From JAWXCH01 sp034440595 (GTDB lineage Bacteria > Planctomycetota > Planctomycetia > Pirellulales > JALHPA01): 21,633 bases of DNA. Location of the stretch: contig JAWXCH010000398.1 of NCBI GenBank assembly GCA_034440595.1, forward strand, positions 1-21,633, given 5' to 3'. The position numbers were made by a program, and so were the translations under genes. Numbering within the stretch: position 1 is the stretch's first letter; each line of letters begins with the position of its first letter. Shown piece by piece: positions 7,726-16,051 of the stretch. A model generated the notes under the pieces. That model was not told the origin of the DNA. It made no database searches and saw nothing but the letters and a program-made list of their open reading frames with translations.

Positions 7726-8532
7726 TCACCTTTGAGGGTTGATCCCGCCGTCGAATCGTGCTTCGCTACTTGGTGCAATGCCGGACGGACTAGGTAATTC
7801 ATTGCGTTGAAGGCGTTCGGCCATACGCATCAACGCGGCCGACGAATCGATACTTCCGGTCGGTGAATTTGGCGAGAACCCATCCGCTGGACGTGGTGCG
7901 CGACCTTCGGCAACGCGCGGAGGCCACACCTCTGGAACTCCGTCTGCCGGACGATACTGCGTTTTGGGATACGCGATTTGATCAGGGTTGACGGTTGGAT
8001 CGAGAAACTTGTCGATCGAGTTGTCGGGCGTGTACGGTTGATCTGCAGAGTTGAAGTCAGGATGGATGCCAGATGGAACAGTAGGACTCGATCCAATTTG
8101 GCCATGTGGCCCGTGCGTATGCGGCATCCTGGCGTGTTCTGTACCAGTCCGCGTCGGCAGTTTTCGATCGGGCGGTTGCACAGCCGAGCTATGCACACTG
8201 ATCGTGTCGGAAATTCCAGGACCGTCCACCGAGTCCCGATTGCGATTCTTAAAAATGACGAACGTCAGCACAGCGACCAGGCCAAGCAGTCCACAGGCCA
8301 TTAATCGCGGCGAAGGCCGCCAGTTCTGTAAGGCTGACCAGTCGGCCTTGGGCTGCCAGACCATTTCCATCGCAGCGGCCTGACGCGGGCTGGTGTGAAC
8401 CTCTGGTATCTGGGCAATGACCGGTGCCAGCAGCTCCACGGCAGGTGGAGCAACGTGCTGGACGGCTTCGGCATTATGCGAGACATCCGCGTTGCGAGCA
8501 CGTGGTCGTATGGTCGGCTTGATGGAGCTCAT
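7726..8532 (-). CDS. Single-pass membrane protein with long Pro-rich exterior, first gene of ATPase cluster
   Basis: A 268-residue protein I do not recognise. Residues 1-75 are probably cytoplasmic and include a run of Ala/Val/Pro. One transmembrane segment, PRLMACGLLGLVAVLTFVIF (about 75-94), is followed by KNRNR, and residues 100-268 are hydrophilic, rich in Pro, Ser and Asp, with no cysteine. The tail looks disordered rather than like the Wzz chain-length domain, though it occupies the position a Wzz-type partner would have next to a CapB-like ATPase. The start is the ATG at 8532, with AGG and AGGTGA upstream; a TTG two codons earlier is less likely. The stop lies 7 bases before the next start, so co-translation with the P-loop gene is likely. 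It may anchor the two ATPases to the membrane; this is inference. Confidence 0.7.
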   Translation of the reverse strand: MSSIKPTIRPRARNADVSHNAEAVQHVAPPAVELLAPVIAQIPEVHTSPRQAAAMEMVWQPKADWSALQNWRPSPRLMACGLLGLVAVLTFVIFKNRNRDSVDGPGISDTISVHSSAVQPPDRKLPTRTGTEHARMPHTHGPHGQIGSSPTVPSGIHPDFNSADQPYTPDNSIDKFLDPTVNPDQIAYPKTQYRPADGVPEVWPPRVAEGRAPRPADGFSPNSPTGSIDSSAALMRMAERLQRNELPSPSGIAPSSEARFDGGINPQR

Positions 8533-8921
8533 TTTCAACCTGTCACCTGAGTCAACTTCCCTGTCAGGCCACGCTGCTCACAGCACGGCCACTCAAAACG
8601 CACGCTTACTCGTTGTCAGTTATCGGGTACCGACAGCAGCGACCTTGACTATAAAGCTGGTTGAGCTGACTTTTCCGATCAGGCAAATCGCCTGTTTTGT
8701 CCATTCTCCCCAAGGAATTGCCCGTTTGTTACAATGGTACTAGCACCAGCCTTGCTGCCTGCCGCGGTGGCAAGCTACGGGAAGTATTGACAGGCCGAAC
8801 CGCTTTGGTGCTAGCGTGTCCTAGCTTGTTTAGGGTCGCCAAAACGCGAAGTTTGATTAGAACTCACCTACCTTGTCTGCTGTCGACTGTTTATTCATTC
8901 ACCGATCCAAGATATTGCCCT
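8533..8921. promoter_or_regulatory. Divergent intergenic region between the ATPase cluster and metH
   Basis: These 389 bases must hold the promoters for both directions. On the minus strand a TATAGT hexamer (plus-strand ACTATA at 8648-8653) is a possible -10 without a good -35. On the plus strand TGTTACAAT (8727-8735) looks like an extended -10, and TTGACA at 8786-8791 is a possible -35 lacking a convincing partner. A 5-bp hairpin, CAGGC/GCCTG at 8680-8694, followed by TTTTGT, resembles a weak terminator or attenuator. I see no cobalamin, SAM or SAH riboswitch consensus before metH. The metH frame is open back to 8697, but nothing there resembles the family. Confidence 0.4.
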
Positions 8922-11900
8922 ATGTCCGTCGTGCATCAGCCTGCCCAGCGTCTCTCTATCTCCAGTCATTTACGAGACCGAATCCTGGTCCTGGATGGTG
9001 CGATGGGGACGATGGTCCATGCGCTGAACTACGATGAGGCAGATTATCGCGGCAGCCAGTTTGCGACCTATGATCGCGATCTGAAGAATTTCATCGATAT
9101 CCTCTGCCTGACGCAGCCGGATGCCATTCTGGAAATTCACCGGAAGTACCTGCAGGCCGGCAGCGACATTATTGAGACCAACACGTTTGGCGCGACCAGT
9201 GTTGCGATGCAGGACTTTGGCTTGGAATCGCGCGTACGCGATCTGAATCTGGCGGCGGTCCAACTGGCCCGGCGTGCGGCGGATGAATTCACGCGGCTGA
9301 CTCCCGACAAGCCTCGTTTTGTTGCTGGCTCGATCGGTCCGACGAATCGGCAATTGTCGATCGCCGGGAACGTCAATGACCCTGGCCATCGTAATGCCAC
9401 GTTTGACCTGATGGTCGACACCTATTACGAGCAAGTCAGCGCCCTGGTCGAAGGGGGTGCCGACCTGCTTTTGACAGAGACCGCGTTTGATACTTTGGTG
9501 CTAAAGGCGTGTCTGTTTGCCATCGACAAGTATTTCACTGACACCGGCCGTTCGATACCCGTGATGGCGTCGTTCACGATCTTTGACGGTGGACGGACCC
9601 TTTCCGCACAAACGGTCGAAGCCTGCTGGAATTCGATCTCCAACCACGACCTACTCAGCGTAGGGATTAACTGTGCGCTAGGTCCGACGCAGTTGCGGCC
9701 GTATTTGGAAGAGTTGTCGCAGATTGCTCCGGTCAATATTAGTTGCTATCCCAATGCTGGCCTGCCGAACGCGTTTGGCGGCTTTGACGAAACGCCCGAG
9801 ATGATGGCCAAAGTGCTGGGGGAATTTGCCGAAAACGGCTGGCTGAATATTGTTGGTGGCTGTTGCGGCACGACCCCGGCGCATATTCAGGCGATAGCCG
9901 AAGCAGTGGCCGATAAAAGCCCACGCCGCAGTGTCCGTCCGGAAAGATGGACGCGACTGAGCGGGCTGGAGCCGCTCACACTGCGCCCTGAAAGTAACTT
10001 CACCATGATTGGTGAGCGAACCAACATCACCGGTTCCAAGAAGTTCTCGCGACTGATTCTAAATGGACAATATGAAGATGCCGTGGCGGTGGCGCGCGAG
10101 CAGGTCGAGGCGGGCGCCAACGTCATCGATGTGAATATGGACGAGGGAATGCTCGATGGCGAAGCGGCCATGACCAAATTCCTGAACTTGATCTCGGCCG
10201 AGCCAGAAGTTTCGCGCGTGCCGATCATGGTCGACAGCTCAAAATGGAGCATTATCGAAGCGGGCCTGAAATGCGTGCAGGGTAAGGCAATTGTCAACTC
10301 GATCAGCCTGAAAGCTGGTGAAGCAGAGTTTTTGCAGCAAGCCCGACTGGTGCGCCGCTACGGTGCTGCGGTGGTGGTGATGGCCTTTGACGAAGAAGGA
10401 CAGGCGGTCACGATCGAAGATAAGGTCCGCATCTGCAAGCGTGCGTACCGACTGCTGACCGAAGAAGTCGGCCTGGCTCCTGAGGACATTATCTTTGATC
10501 CCAACATCCTGACGGTTGCCACGGGTATCGAAGAGCATAATCGGTATGCGATCAACTTTATTGAAGCAACACGGCTGATCAAACAAGAATGTCCCGGTGC
10601 GAAAATCTCGGGAGGGGTCAGCAATATCTCGTTCTCCTTCCGCGGCAATGAAGTCGTGCGCGAAGCGATGCACTCGGCATTCCTTTACCATGCGATTCGT
10701 GCCGGGCTGGATATGGGCATCGTCAACGCCGGTCAATTGGCTGTGTACGAAGAGGTCGAGCCGGAGTTGCTGTCGCGCGTCGAGGACGTTCTGTTCGATC
10801 GCCGGCCCGACGCCACCGAACGGCTGGTGGACTTTGCCGAGTCGGTCAAGAAAAAGGCACCGGGCGCGTTTGTCGCCGAAAGCGCCTGGCGGAATGGCAC
10901 TGTTGAGGAGCGTCTCAGTCATGCGCTGGTTCGCGGAATAGTCGAGTTTGTTGAGACCGATGCCGAAGAAGCGCGGCAGAAGTACCCGAGTTGCCTATCA
11001 GTCATTGAAGGCCCGTTGATGAGCGGCATGCAGGTCGTTGGGGATCTGTTCGGCCAAGGCAAAATGTTTTTGCCTCAAGTCGTCAAATCAGCGCGGGTGA
11101 TGAAAAAAGCGGTTGCCTATCTGCTGCCATACATGGAGGCCGAGAAGGCCGCCTCTGGCAACGTTTCGCAATCTCGCGGCAAGATTCTGTTGGCGACTGT
11201 TAAGGGAGACGTACACGATATTGGCAAGAATATTGTCGGCGTCGTGCTCGGCTGCAACAACTACGAGGTTGTCGACCTCGGGGTGATGGTCCCTTGCGAG
11301 CGAATCCTGGCGACTGCTATTGAGCAAGGGGTCGACATGATTGGCCTCAGTGGATTGATTACGCCCAGCCTCGACGAAATGGTCCATGTCGCGCGCGAAA
11401 TGCAGCGGCAGGGGATCGAGCTACCGCTACTGATTGGTGGCGCTACGACTAGTGCCAAACATACGGCGGTGAAGATTGCTCCGGCGTATTCGCAGCCAAC
11501 GGTGCATGTGCTGGACGCATCGCGCTCGGCAGGTGTGGTCGATTCGCTATTGAACCCGCAACTCAATGAGAATTTTACGACGGAAAACCGCGCCTCACAG
11601 CAGCAACTGGTCGAGGCCTATGCGCGCCGTCAGCAGGCGACGCTTGTCACCTATCGAGAGGCCGTTCGCGCCAAATACCAAACCGACTGGGATACCGTCG
11701 ATATTCCGACGCCTGCGTTTCTAGGACGACGGGTTCTGGAAAATGTGCCGCTGGAAGAAATCGTACCGCTGATCGACTGGTCGCCGTTTTTTATGACTTG
11801 GGAACTGACCGGTAAGTATCCAAAAATCCTGACCGACCCGGTTGTCGGCGAAGCGGCAACAAAACTGTACGACGATGCGCGCCGGCTGCTCGATGAAATC

Positions 11901-12662
11901 GTTAAAAAGCGACTGCTGACGGCTCGTGGTGTTTACGGATTCTGGCCAGCCAACTCAGTCGGGGACGATATTGTCCTGTACCAGCCGGCTACGGTTGGGG
12001 GTGACACGCTAGCGGACCACTTGCATCGCCGCGACGAGAGTACGGAACTGACCCGTTTTCACACGCTGCGTCAGCAGTGGCAACGCAAGGGGCAGGATCA
12101 CTACCGCGCTCTGGCCGATTATATTGCGCCGCTGGAATCTGGTCGGCATGATTACCTGGGTGCATTTGCCGTGACGGCTGGCCTGGGTGTGGATGATCTG
12201 TGCAAAAAGTACGACGCTGATCTGGATGACTACAACTCGATCATGGTCAAATCACTGGCCGACCGTTTGGCCGAGGCCTTTGCCGAAATGCTGCACCAGC
12301 GCGCTAGAGCCGAATGGGGTTATGGTCAGAATGAAAACCTCTCTTACGAGGACCTGATCAACGAAAAGTATCGCGGCATCCGACCGGCACCCGGCTATCC
12401 GGCCTGTCCAGACCATACCGAAAAACAAATTCTGTTTGATCTACTGGGAGCCGAGCAAAGTGCCAACATCCATCTGACCGAATCGTTTGCCATGCTGCCG
12501 GCCTCCAGCGTCAGTGGGCTGTACTTTGCCCACCCCGAGAGTCGCTATTTTTCGGTCGATCGCATCACGCGCGAGCAGGTGGAGTCATACGCCGCACGCA
12601 AGGGGATGACCGTGGCCGATGTCGAGCGCTGGCTATCGCCGAATTTGGGATATGACATCTGA
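8922..12662 (+). CDS. metH: Cobalamin-dependent methionine synthase
   Basis: MetH transfers a methyl group from 5-methyltetrahydrofolate to homocysteine through methylcobalamin. The ATG at 8922 gives 1246 residues, close to the 1227 of E. coli. All modules are present. The homocysteine domain opens with LDGAMGTMVH and has zinc ligands Cys251 (GINCALGPTQ) and Cys314-Cys315 (GGCCGTTP). The pterin domain starts near FTMIGERTNITGSKKF. The cap of the B12 module includes EGPLMSGMQVVGDLFG. The cobalamin domain has DVHDIGKN with His765 as the lower axial ligand, plus SGLITPSLDEM and GGATTS. The C-terminal reactivation domain has RPAPGYPACPDH for SAM binding and ends near GMTVADVERWLSPNLGYDI. The gene stands alone between a divergent cluster and a DUF1501 gene. 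It looks fully functional and implies a B12 supply and a reducing partner encoded elsewhere. Confidence 0.98.
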   Translation: MSVVHQPAQRLSISSHLRDRILVLDGAMGTMVHALNYDEADYRGSQFATYDRDLKNFIDILCLTQPDAILEIHRKYLQAGSDIIETNTFGATSVAMQDFGLESRVRDLNLAAVQLARRAADEFTRLTPDKPRFVAGSIGPTNRQLSIAGNVNDPGHRNATFDLMVDTYYEQVSALVEGGADLLLTETAFDTLVLKACLFAIDKYFTDTGRSIPVMASFTIFDGGRTLSAQTVEACWNSISNHDLLSVGINCALGPTQLRPYLEELSQIAPVNISCYPNAGLPNAFGGFDETPEMMAKVLGEFAENGWLNIVGGCCGTTPAHIQAIAEAVADKSPRRSVRPERWTRLSGLEPLTLRPESNFTMIGERTNITGSKKFSRLILNGQYEDAVAVAREQVEAGANVIDVNMDEGMLDGEAAMTKFLNLISAEPEVSRVPIMVDSSKWSIIEAGLKCVQGKAIVNSISLKAGEAEFLQQARLVRRYGAAVVVMAFDEEGQAVTIEDKVRICKRAYRLLTEEVGLAPEDIIFDPNILTVATGIEEHNRYAINFIEATRLIKQECPGAKISGGVSNISFSFRGNEVVREAMHSAFLYHAIRAGLDMGIVNAGQLAVYEEVEPELLSRVEDVLFDRRPDATERLVDFAESVKKKAPGAFVAESAWRNGTVEERLSHALVRGIVEFVETDAEEARQKYPSCLSVIEGPLMSGMQVVGDLFGQGKMFLPQVVKSARVMKKAVAYLLPYMEAEKAASGNVSQSRGKILLATVKGDVHDIGKNIVGVVLGCNNYEVVDLGVMVPCERILATAIEQGVDMIGLSGLITPSLDEMVHVAREMQRQGIELPLLIGGATTSAKHTAVKIAPAYSQPTVHVLDASRSAGVVDSLLNPQLNENFTTENRASQQQLVEAYARRQQATLVTYREAVRAKYQTDWDTVDIPTPAFLGRRVLENVPLEEIVPLIDWSPFFMTWELTGKYPKILTDPVVGEAATKLYDDARRLLDEIVKKRLLTARGVYGFWPANSVGDDIVLYQPATVGGDTLADHLHRRDESTELTRFHTLRQQWQRKGQDHYRALADYIAPLESGRHDYLGAFAVTAGLGVDDLCKKYDADLDDYNSIMVKSLADRLAEAFAEMLHQRARAEWGYGQNENLSYEDLINEKYRGIRPAPGYPACPDHTEKQILFDLLGAEQSANIHLTESFAMLPASSVSGLYFAHPESRYFSVDRITREQVESYAARKGMTVADVERWLSPNLGYDI

Positions 12663-12712
12663 TTTACCGCAAATCGCCCTGAGCACGCGGGGCGCCATTG
12701 CGGCAGAAAACC

Positions 12713-12741
12713 TTGCACGCATCAATCGGCTTTGATAGATT
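12713..12741 (+). promoter_or_regulatory. Possible sigma70-type promoter of the DUF1501 gene
   Basis: TTGCAC (12713-12718) and TAGATT (12736-12741) are separated by exactly 17 bases, about 75 bases before the DUF1501 ATG. Each hexamer matches consensus only partly (3 and 4 of 6), so this is a weak prediction. Confidence 0.25.
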
Positions 12742-12816
12742 AGTGACCGTTGCCCACCGCCCGCCACGGCAGCCCTCCCCCGGGCTTGCTTCCCGCCACT
12801 TTGTCAGGAGTCGCCG

Positions 12817-14154
12817 ATGCTATCGATCGAATCGCGACCGCAGAAGCTCTGCCAGGGCTGGACACGTCGCGAAATGCTGACGGTCGGCGCGCTTGGTCTG
12901 GGTGGCCTAAGTCTGCCCAGTCTGCTGCGCGCCGAAGCGGCCGCGGGTAAGAAAGCCTCGCACAAGGCGGTCATCATGATCTACATGTGTGGTGCGCCGC
13001 CCCATCAGGACATGTACGACCTGAAAATGGACGCGCCGGCCGAGATACGTGGCGAATTCAAACCGATTGATACAGCAGTCACTGGCATTCAAATTTGCGA
13101 GCACCTGCCTGGACTGGCCAAGATCATGGACAAACTGGTTCCGATCCGGTCGATGTACGGATCACCGGATGGGGACCACGATTCGTTCATTTGCTACACG
13201 GGAAGATCGCATCGCGAGCAACCTTCTGGTGGATGGCCCTCGGTAGGATCGACTTTGGCGCGGTTGCACGGCACGCAATCAGGGATGCCACCTTTTGTTG
13301 GACTCAGTCCTAAGACCATTCATCCTCCCTATGGATCGCCAGGGTTGCCTGGTTTTTTGGGACCAGCGTTTGCCGCCTTTCGCCCGAACGGCGAAGGCCA
13401 GTCCGATCTGACTCTCAACGGCATTGATGCGTCACGACTGCTCAATCGACAAAAGCTGCTCAGCAGCGTCGACCGGATTCGGCGAGATGTCGACCGCAGT
13501 GGCAGACTGGCCGCGCACGACTCATTTACTCAGCAGGCGTTTGAAGTACTGACCTCTAGCAAAATGGTCAACGCACTCGATCTATCCAAGGAAGATCCAC
13601 GCACCAGAGAGCGATATGGGCAAGGAGACACCGCCTGCTACGGTGACGGAGCGCCGCGAAATTTGGAGCACTTTTTGATCGCTCGCCGACTGGTCGAGGC
13701 TGGTGCGCGGTGTGTCACACTGAACTTTGGTCGCTGGGATTTCCACGCACAGAATTTTTCCGAGTTTAAGAACACGCACGGGCCGCTCTTCGATCAGGGG
13801 ATGAGTGCCTTGGTGCAGGATCTGCATGACCGTGGCCTGGACCAGGATGTAGCTGTGGTCGCCTGGGGGGAATTTGGTAGAACTCCACACATCAATCAAG
13901 ACGCTGGCCGGGACCATTGGCCCGCGGTTGGAGGTGCATTACTGGCTGGCGGCGGCATGAAAATGGGGCAAGTCATCGGTGCCACTGACCGACTGGGTGG
14001 AGCAATCGCCGAGCGACCGGTTCACTTTGGCGAAGTGCTGGCAACGCTATATCATTGCCTTGGCATCAACCCGCACAATATCACCGTGCCGGATTTGGCT
14101 GGCCGCCCGCACTATTTGGTGGATGGCCATCAGGTGATGAAGGAGTTGGTCTGA
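12817..14154 (+). CDS. DUF1501 family Tat-exported protein
   Basis: A 445-residue protein of a family greatly expanded in planctomycetes and related to the alkaline phosphatase/sulfatase fold. The Tat signal is TRREMLTVGALGLGGLSLP (Arg17-Arg18), with cleavage likely near LLRAEAAA. The body begins AVIMIYMCGAPPHQDMYDLK, and the family signatures SPDGDHDSF, SFTQQAFEVL, GARCVTLNFGRWDFHA, VVAWGEFGRTPHIN and GRDHWP follow in order; the last two supply likely metal or substrate residues. An AGGAG lies about 9 bases before the ATG. DUF1501 genes are usually paired with DUF1549/DUF1553 genes encoding large secreted haem-type proteins, and none is here; the neighbours are metH and a convergent membrane-protein gene. 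Substrate unknown; family assignment strong. Confidence 0.93.
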   Translation: MLSIESRPQKLCQGWTRREMLTVGALGLGGLSLPSLLRAEAAAGKKASHKAVIMIYMCGAPPHQDMYDLKMDAPAEIRGEFKPIDTAVTGIQICEHLPGLAKIMDKLVPIRSMYGSPDGDHDSFICYTGRSHREQPSGGWPSVGSTLARLHGTQSGMPPFVGLSPKTIHPPYGSPGLPGFLGPAFAAFRPNGEGQSDLTLNGIDASRLLNRQKLLSSVDRIRRDVDRSGRLAAHDSFTQQAFEVLTSSKMVNALDLSKEDPRTRERYGQGDTACYGDGAPRNLEHFLIARRLVEAGARCVTLNFGRWDFHAQNFSEFKNTHGPLFDQGMSALVQDLHDRGLDQDVAVVAWGEFGRTPHINQDAGRDHWPAVGGALLAGGGMKMGQVIGATDRLGGAIAERPVHFGEVLATLYHCLGINPHNITVPDLAGRPHYLVDGHQVMKELV

Positions 14155-14211
14155 CCTTACCCGGTGTTTGCTGATGCATACCGATAGTCAATTCCTTTGC
14201 CACATCTCGCA

Positions 14212-14226
14212 AACGGTATCGCCGTT
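14212..14226. terminator. Weak hairpin between convergent genes, possible terminator
   Basis: A 5-bp stem, AACGG (14212-14216) with CCGTT (14222-14226), lies in the 74-base gap between the DUF1501 stop and the stop of the convergent membrane-protein gene. On the plus strand it is followed by CTTTAGTTCTTT, a T-rich but interrupted tail. Confidence 0.3.
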
Positions 14227-14228
14227 CT

Positions 14229-14753
14229 TTAGTTCTTTCCGAACGGACTTTCAGGCACATACGACGTCGCCAGCCACTTGTCCCCTTGACGGACAAAGGT
14301 GACAGTCATATTGGAGACAAAGGTTCCTTGAGTTCCGTAATATTTTCCTTGCACATTTGCAAAGAACTTGGCCGTGGCGGTTGGCGGATTTTTCGAGCGG
14401 TCAAAGGTCACCTGCAGATCGCGGACTTTTGTGGTATCGATGGTTGTCCGTTTTAGCTCGCGACGCACTTCCTGTTGGAGCGAAGTAGCAGCCGGATCGA
14501 CAAAAGTCAGTATTCGATCAATGTCGTTCGATTCAAGTGCCTCGGCGGCCGCGGCAATCGTCTGCTCCACTTCTTCGTACTCGGTGACGACATATCGTTC
14601 AACAACCACCAAAACGGTAGCGACCAGGATTACGCCCAGCAGCGCATAAAAGAACATCACACGGCCGGACTGCATCAAAAAGAAGACGAGTGCGGCCACC
14701 ACCACTGCCGAAGTGATTACAACTGCCGTGGGATCCTCAAGTAACCAGGTCAT
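14229..14753 (-). CDS. Two-helix membrane protein with soluble NTF2/SnoaL-like tail
   Basis: A 174-residue protein I cannot name. Two hydrophobic segments lie at about 9-28 (TAVVITSAVVVAALVFFLMQ) and 33-51 (MFFYALLGVILVATVLVVV). The remainder, about 55-174, is soluble. It begins with a helix rich in Glu and Ala (EEVEQTIAAAAEALESNDID), then LTFVDPAATSLQQEV, and ends with strand-like segments including GTFVSNMTVTFVRQGDKWLA. This helix-then-strands order, ending in a KW motif, is reminiscent of NTF2/SnoaL-like or DUF4440-type domains, but the match is by pattern only. It starts 6 bases after the stop of the upstream membrane-protein gene, so the two are surely co-transcribed and may interact. 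It converges on the DUF1501 gene. Confidence 0.72.
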   Translation of the reverse strand: MTWLLEDPTAVVITSAVVVAALVFFLMQSGRVMFFYALLGVILVATVLVVVERYVVTEYEEVEQTIAAAAEALESNDIDRILTFVDPAATSLQQEVRRELKRTTIDTTKVRDLQVTFDRSKNPPTATAKFFANVQGKYYGTQGTFVSNMTVTFVRQGDKWLATSYVPESPFGKN

Positions 14754-14759
14754 CTGCGT

Positions 14760-15272
14760 TCACCCCTGTGAATTTGGTATCGTCCTTAGGTTCTCTGTTC
14801 CGTCAGCCGCAACGGAAGTTAGAACTTTGGATTGGCGGACAACATGCCTTACCAGAAAAACTGCCGATGTCAGGTAAGCAATCGCTAGCACCCCGCCCAA
14901 GACAATCATCGACCAACGCTGCCGCTTCTGGGCTTCAAACATTTCGGCGGCGGCTGCGACCTCTCGCTGCTGTTCGGCAACGACCGGCGAAAGTTGATCG
15001 GCATTCTCGGCATAGGCCGCTACCCGGTTGCGCGCTTCGTAGCGAGATTCGATGCGCTCCTGACGCTCGATGTATCTGGGCGACACCAACAGCGCACAGA
15101 TGATCGCCATGCCGCTGAACATGAAGGCCCAGAACCAGCCGACATCGGTGACGCGAACCGCCGGATTGCGCATGGACCAATAGCCAAGAACGCTGGTGTA
15201 AATCACTACCAGTACGGCAATTGCCAGACGGACCGCAGTCCACGGAATGTCATTCAGTTCAAACATCGCCAT
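14760..15272 (-). CDS. Three-helix membrane protein with coiled-coil segment
   Basis: A 170-residue protein of unknown function. Predicted membrane segments are at about 13-31 (VRLAIAVLVVIYTSVLGYW), 44-63 (GWFWAFMFSGMAIICALLV) and 119-141 (SMIVLGGVLAIAYLTSAVFLV). Between the second and third is a charged, helical stretch of about 50 residues (ERQERIESRYEARNRVAAYA and onward to AEMFEAQKR) likely to form a coiled coil. The start could be the ATG at 15272 or a second one at 15266; neither has a clear ribosome binding site. It lies 119 bases after the HEAT/TPR-like gene, a gap holding a structured repeat, and 6 bases before the next membrane-protein gene. Both membrane genes together may form a small envelope complex; this is inferred from spacing alone. 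Confidence 0.7.
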   Translation of the reverse strand: MAMFELNDIPWTAVRLAIAVLVVIYTSVLGYWSMRNPAVRVTDVGWFWAFMFSGMAIICALLVSPRYIERQERIESRYEARNRVAAYAENADQLSPVVAEQQREVAAAAEMFEAQKRQRWSMIVLGGVLAIAYLTSAVFLVRHVVRQSKVLTSVAADGTENLRTIPNSQG

Positions 15273-15323
15273 TTACGATACCATAGTCGTAGCAGAGTGC
15301 CAAACTTGGCAGCTACAGCATTG

Positions 15324-15363
15324 GTGTGCCACTGGCTCCGCCAGTGCAGATTCGGTGGCACAC
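15324..15363. repeat. Nested palindromic (REP/cruciform-like) intergenic element
   Basis: An outer 9-bp perfect inverted repeat, GTGTGCCAC (15324-15332) with GTGGCACAC (15355-15363), encloses a 7-bp hairpin CACTGGC-TCC-GCCAGTG (15330-15346). The inner and outer stems share the CAC at 15330-15332, so the two structures compete or form a bent cruciform. It lies in the 119-base gap inside a probable operon and does not code. The design resembles dispersed palindromic repeats of bacterial genomes; only one copy of this exact sequence was noticed here. Confidence 0.7.
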
Positions 15364-15375
15364 TTTCCTTTGGCC

Positions 15376-15393
15376 AGATTGTCTGGACAATCT
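15376..15393 (-). terminator. Perfect short hairpin at the end of the HEAT/TPR gene
   Basis: AGATTGTC (15376-15383) and GACAATCT (15386-15393) form an 8-bp perfect stem around two bases, overlapping the stop codon of the minus-strand gene that ends at 15392. Reading on the minus strand no T-run follows (GGCCAAAGG), so it may act as an mRNA 3'-end stabiliser or partial terminator rather than a classical terminator. With the neighbouring nested palindrome it could reduce read-through to the downstream membrane genes. Confidence 0.4.
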
Positions 15394-16051
15394 AGGAATC
15401 GTTCAACGTTCGCGCCAGATAAGAGACGTTGGCGCGAACCCCTTCCAAATTGGGATTCAGCTTCAGAGCACGGCGGAACGACTCTAGTGCCATCGCCTGG
15501 CAACCTAGCTTCAAATAACTTTGCCCCATGCCGGCCGCGGCAGCAAAATGATAAGGATTCAATTCCAGCGCTTGATGGCAGTCCTGGACCGATGCATCGA
15601 AGCTCTCCAAGCAATAGTTAGCGATGGCTCGCTGATTCCAGGCCTCGGCATACCAAGGACAGTTCCGCAAGAATCGCGTAGCAAGCGACAAGGCTTCGTC
15701 AAAGCGTTTGGCAATATTGAGCGAGACGATCGAGCACACATCGGAGTTCTGCTGCGAATTGCCGCAGCGTGTCCAGACCGCACGGATGCCATTTTCAGCC
15801 AGCAGCCGGACGCCGCGATCCCGATCGTTGAGCGCGCGGCCCAGCGTTGCATTCGCCTCATACGTTCCGAGATGTCCCAGCGACAATACACCGGCTCGGC
15901 GAACCAACCGCGAACCGTGCGAAACCAGTCGCTCCAAAGTAGCGATACTGTAGCGCTGCTTCACGCGGTGGACGAACGCCGCCATATCCTCATCTGCCTG
16001 AAACTGCTCGTACAATTCATACAGAACAGGCGTACGGGTCAACTCGCTCAT
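15392..16051 (-). CDS. HEAT-like plus TPR repeat protein
   Basis: A 219-residue soluble protein with no signal peptide. Residues of about 30-95 look like HEAT repeats (RLVSHGSRLVRRAGVLSLGH, then LGRALNDRDRGVRLLAENGI). Residues of about 105-215 carry TPR units, seen as RFDEALSLATRFLRNCPWYA, ESFDASVQDCHQALELNPYH and QAMALESFRRALKLNPNLEG, each with the Ala/Gly, Tyr/Phe and terminal Pro pattern. Such proteins are adaptors for protein-protein contacts; no catalytic motif is visible. A GGAG about 9 bases upstream supports the ATG at 16051. It is the first gene of a minus-strand cluster with two membrane-protein genes and is divergent from the STN-domain gene across 226 bases. Scaffold role is likely; its partner is unknown. 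Confidence 0.8.
   Translation of the reverse strand: MSELTRTPVLYELYEQFQADEDMAAFVHRVKQRYSIATLERLVSHGSRLVRRAGVLSLGHLGTYEANATLGRALNDRDRGVRLLAENGIRAVWTRCGNSQQNSDVCSIVSLNIAKRFDEALSLATRFLRNCPWYAEAWNQRAIANYCLESFDASVQDCHQALELNPYHFAAAAGMGQSYLKLGCQAMALESFRRALKLNPNLEGVRANVSYLARTLNDS

Noticed and set aside
8697..8921. 75-codon N-terminal extension of metH
   Set aside because: The frame is open, but MetH homology starts after the ATG at 8922 and the extension looks like promoter DNA.
8533..8921. Cobalamin, SAM or SAH riboswitch before metH
   Set aside because: None of the conserved core sequences of these riboswitches could be found by eye; a covariance-model search would settle it.
10239..10922. 227-codon minus-strand open frame
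   Set aside because: Lies fully inside metH and has no family resemblance.
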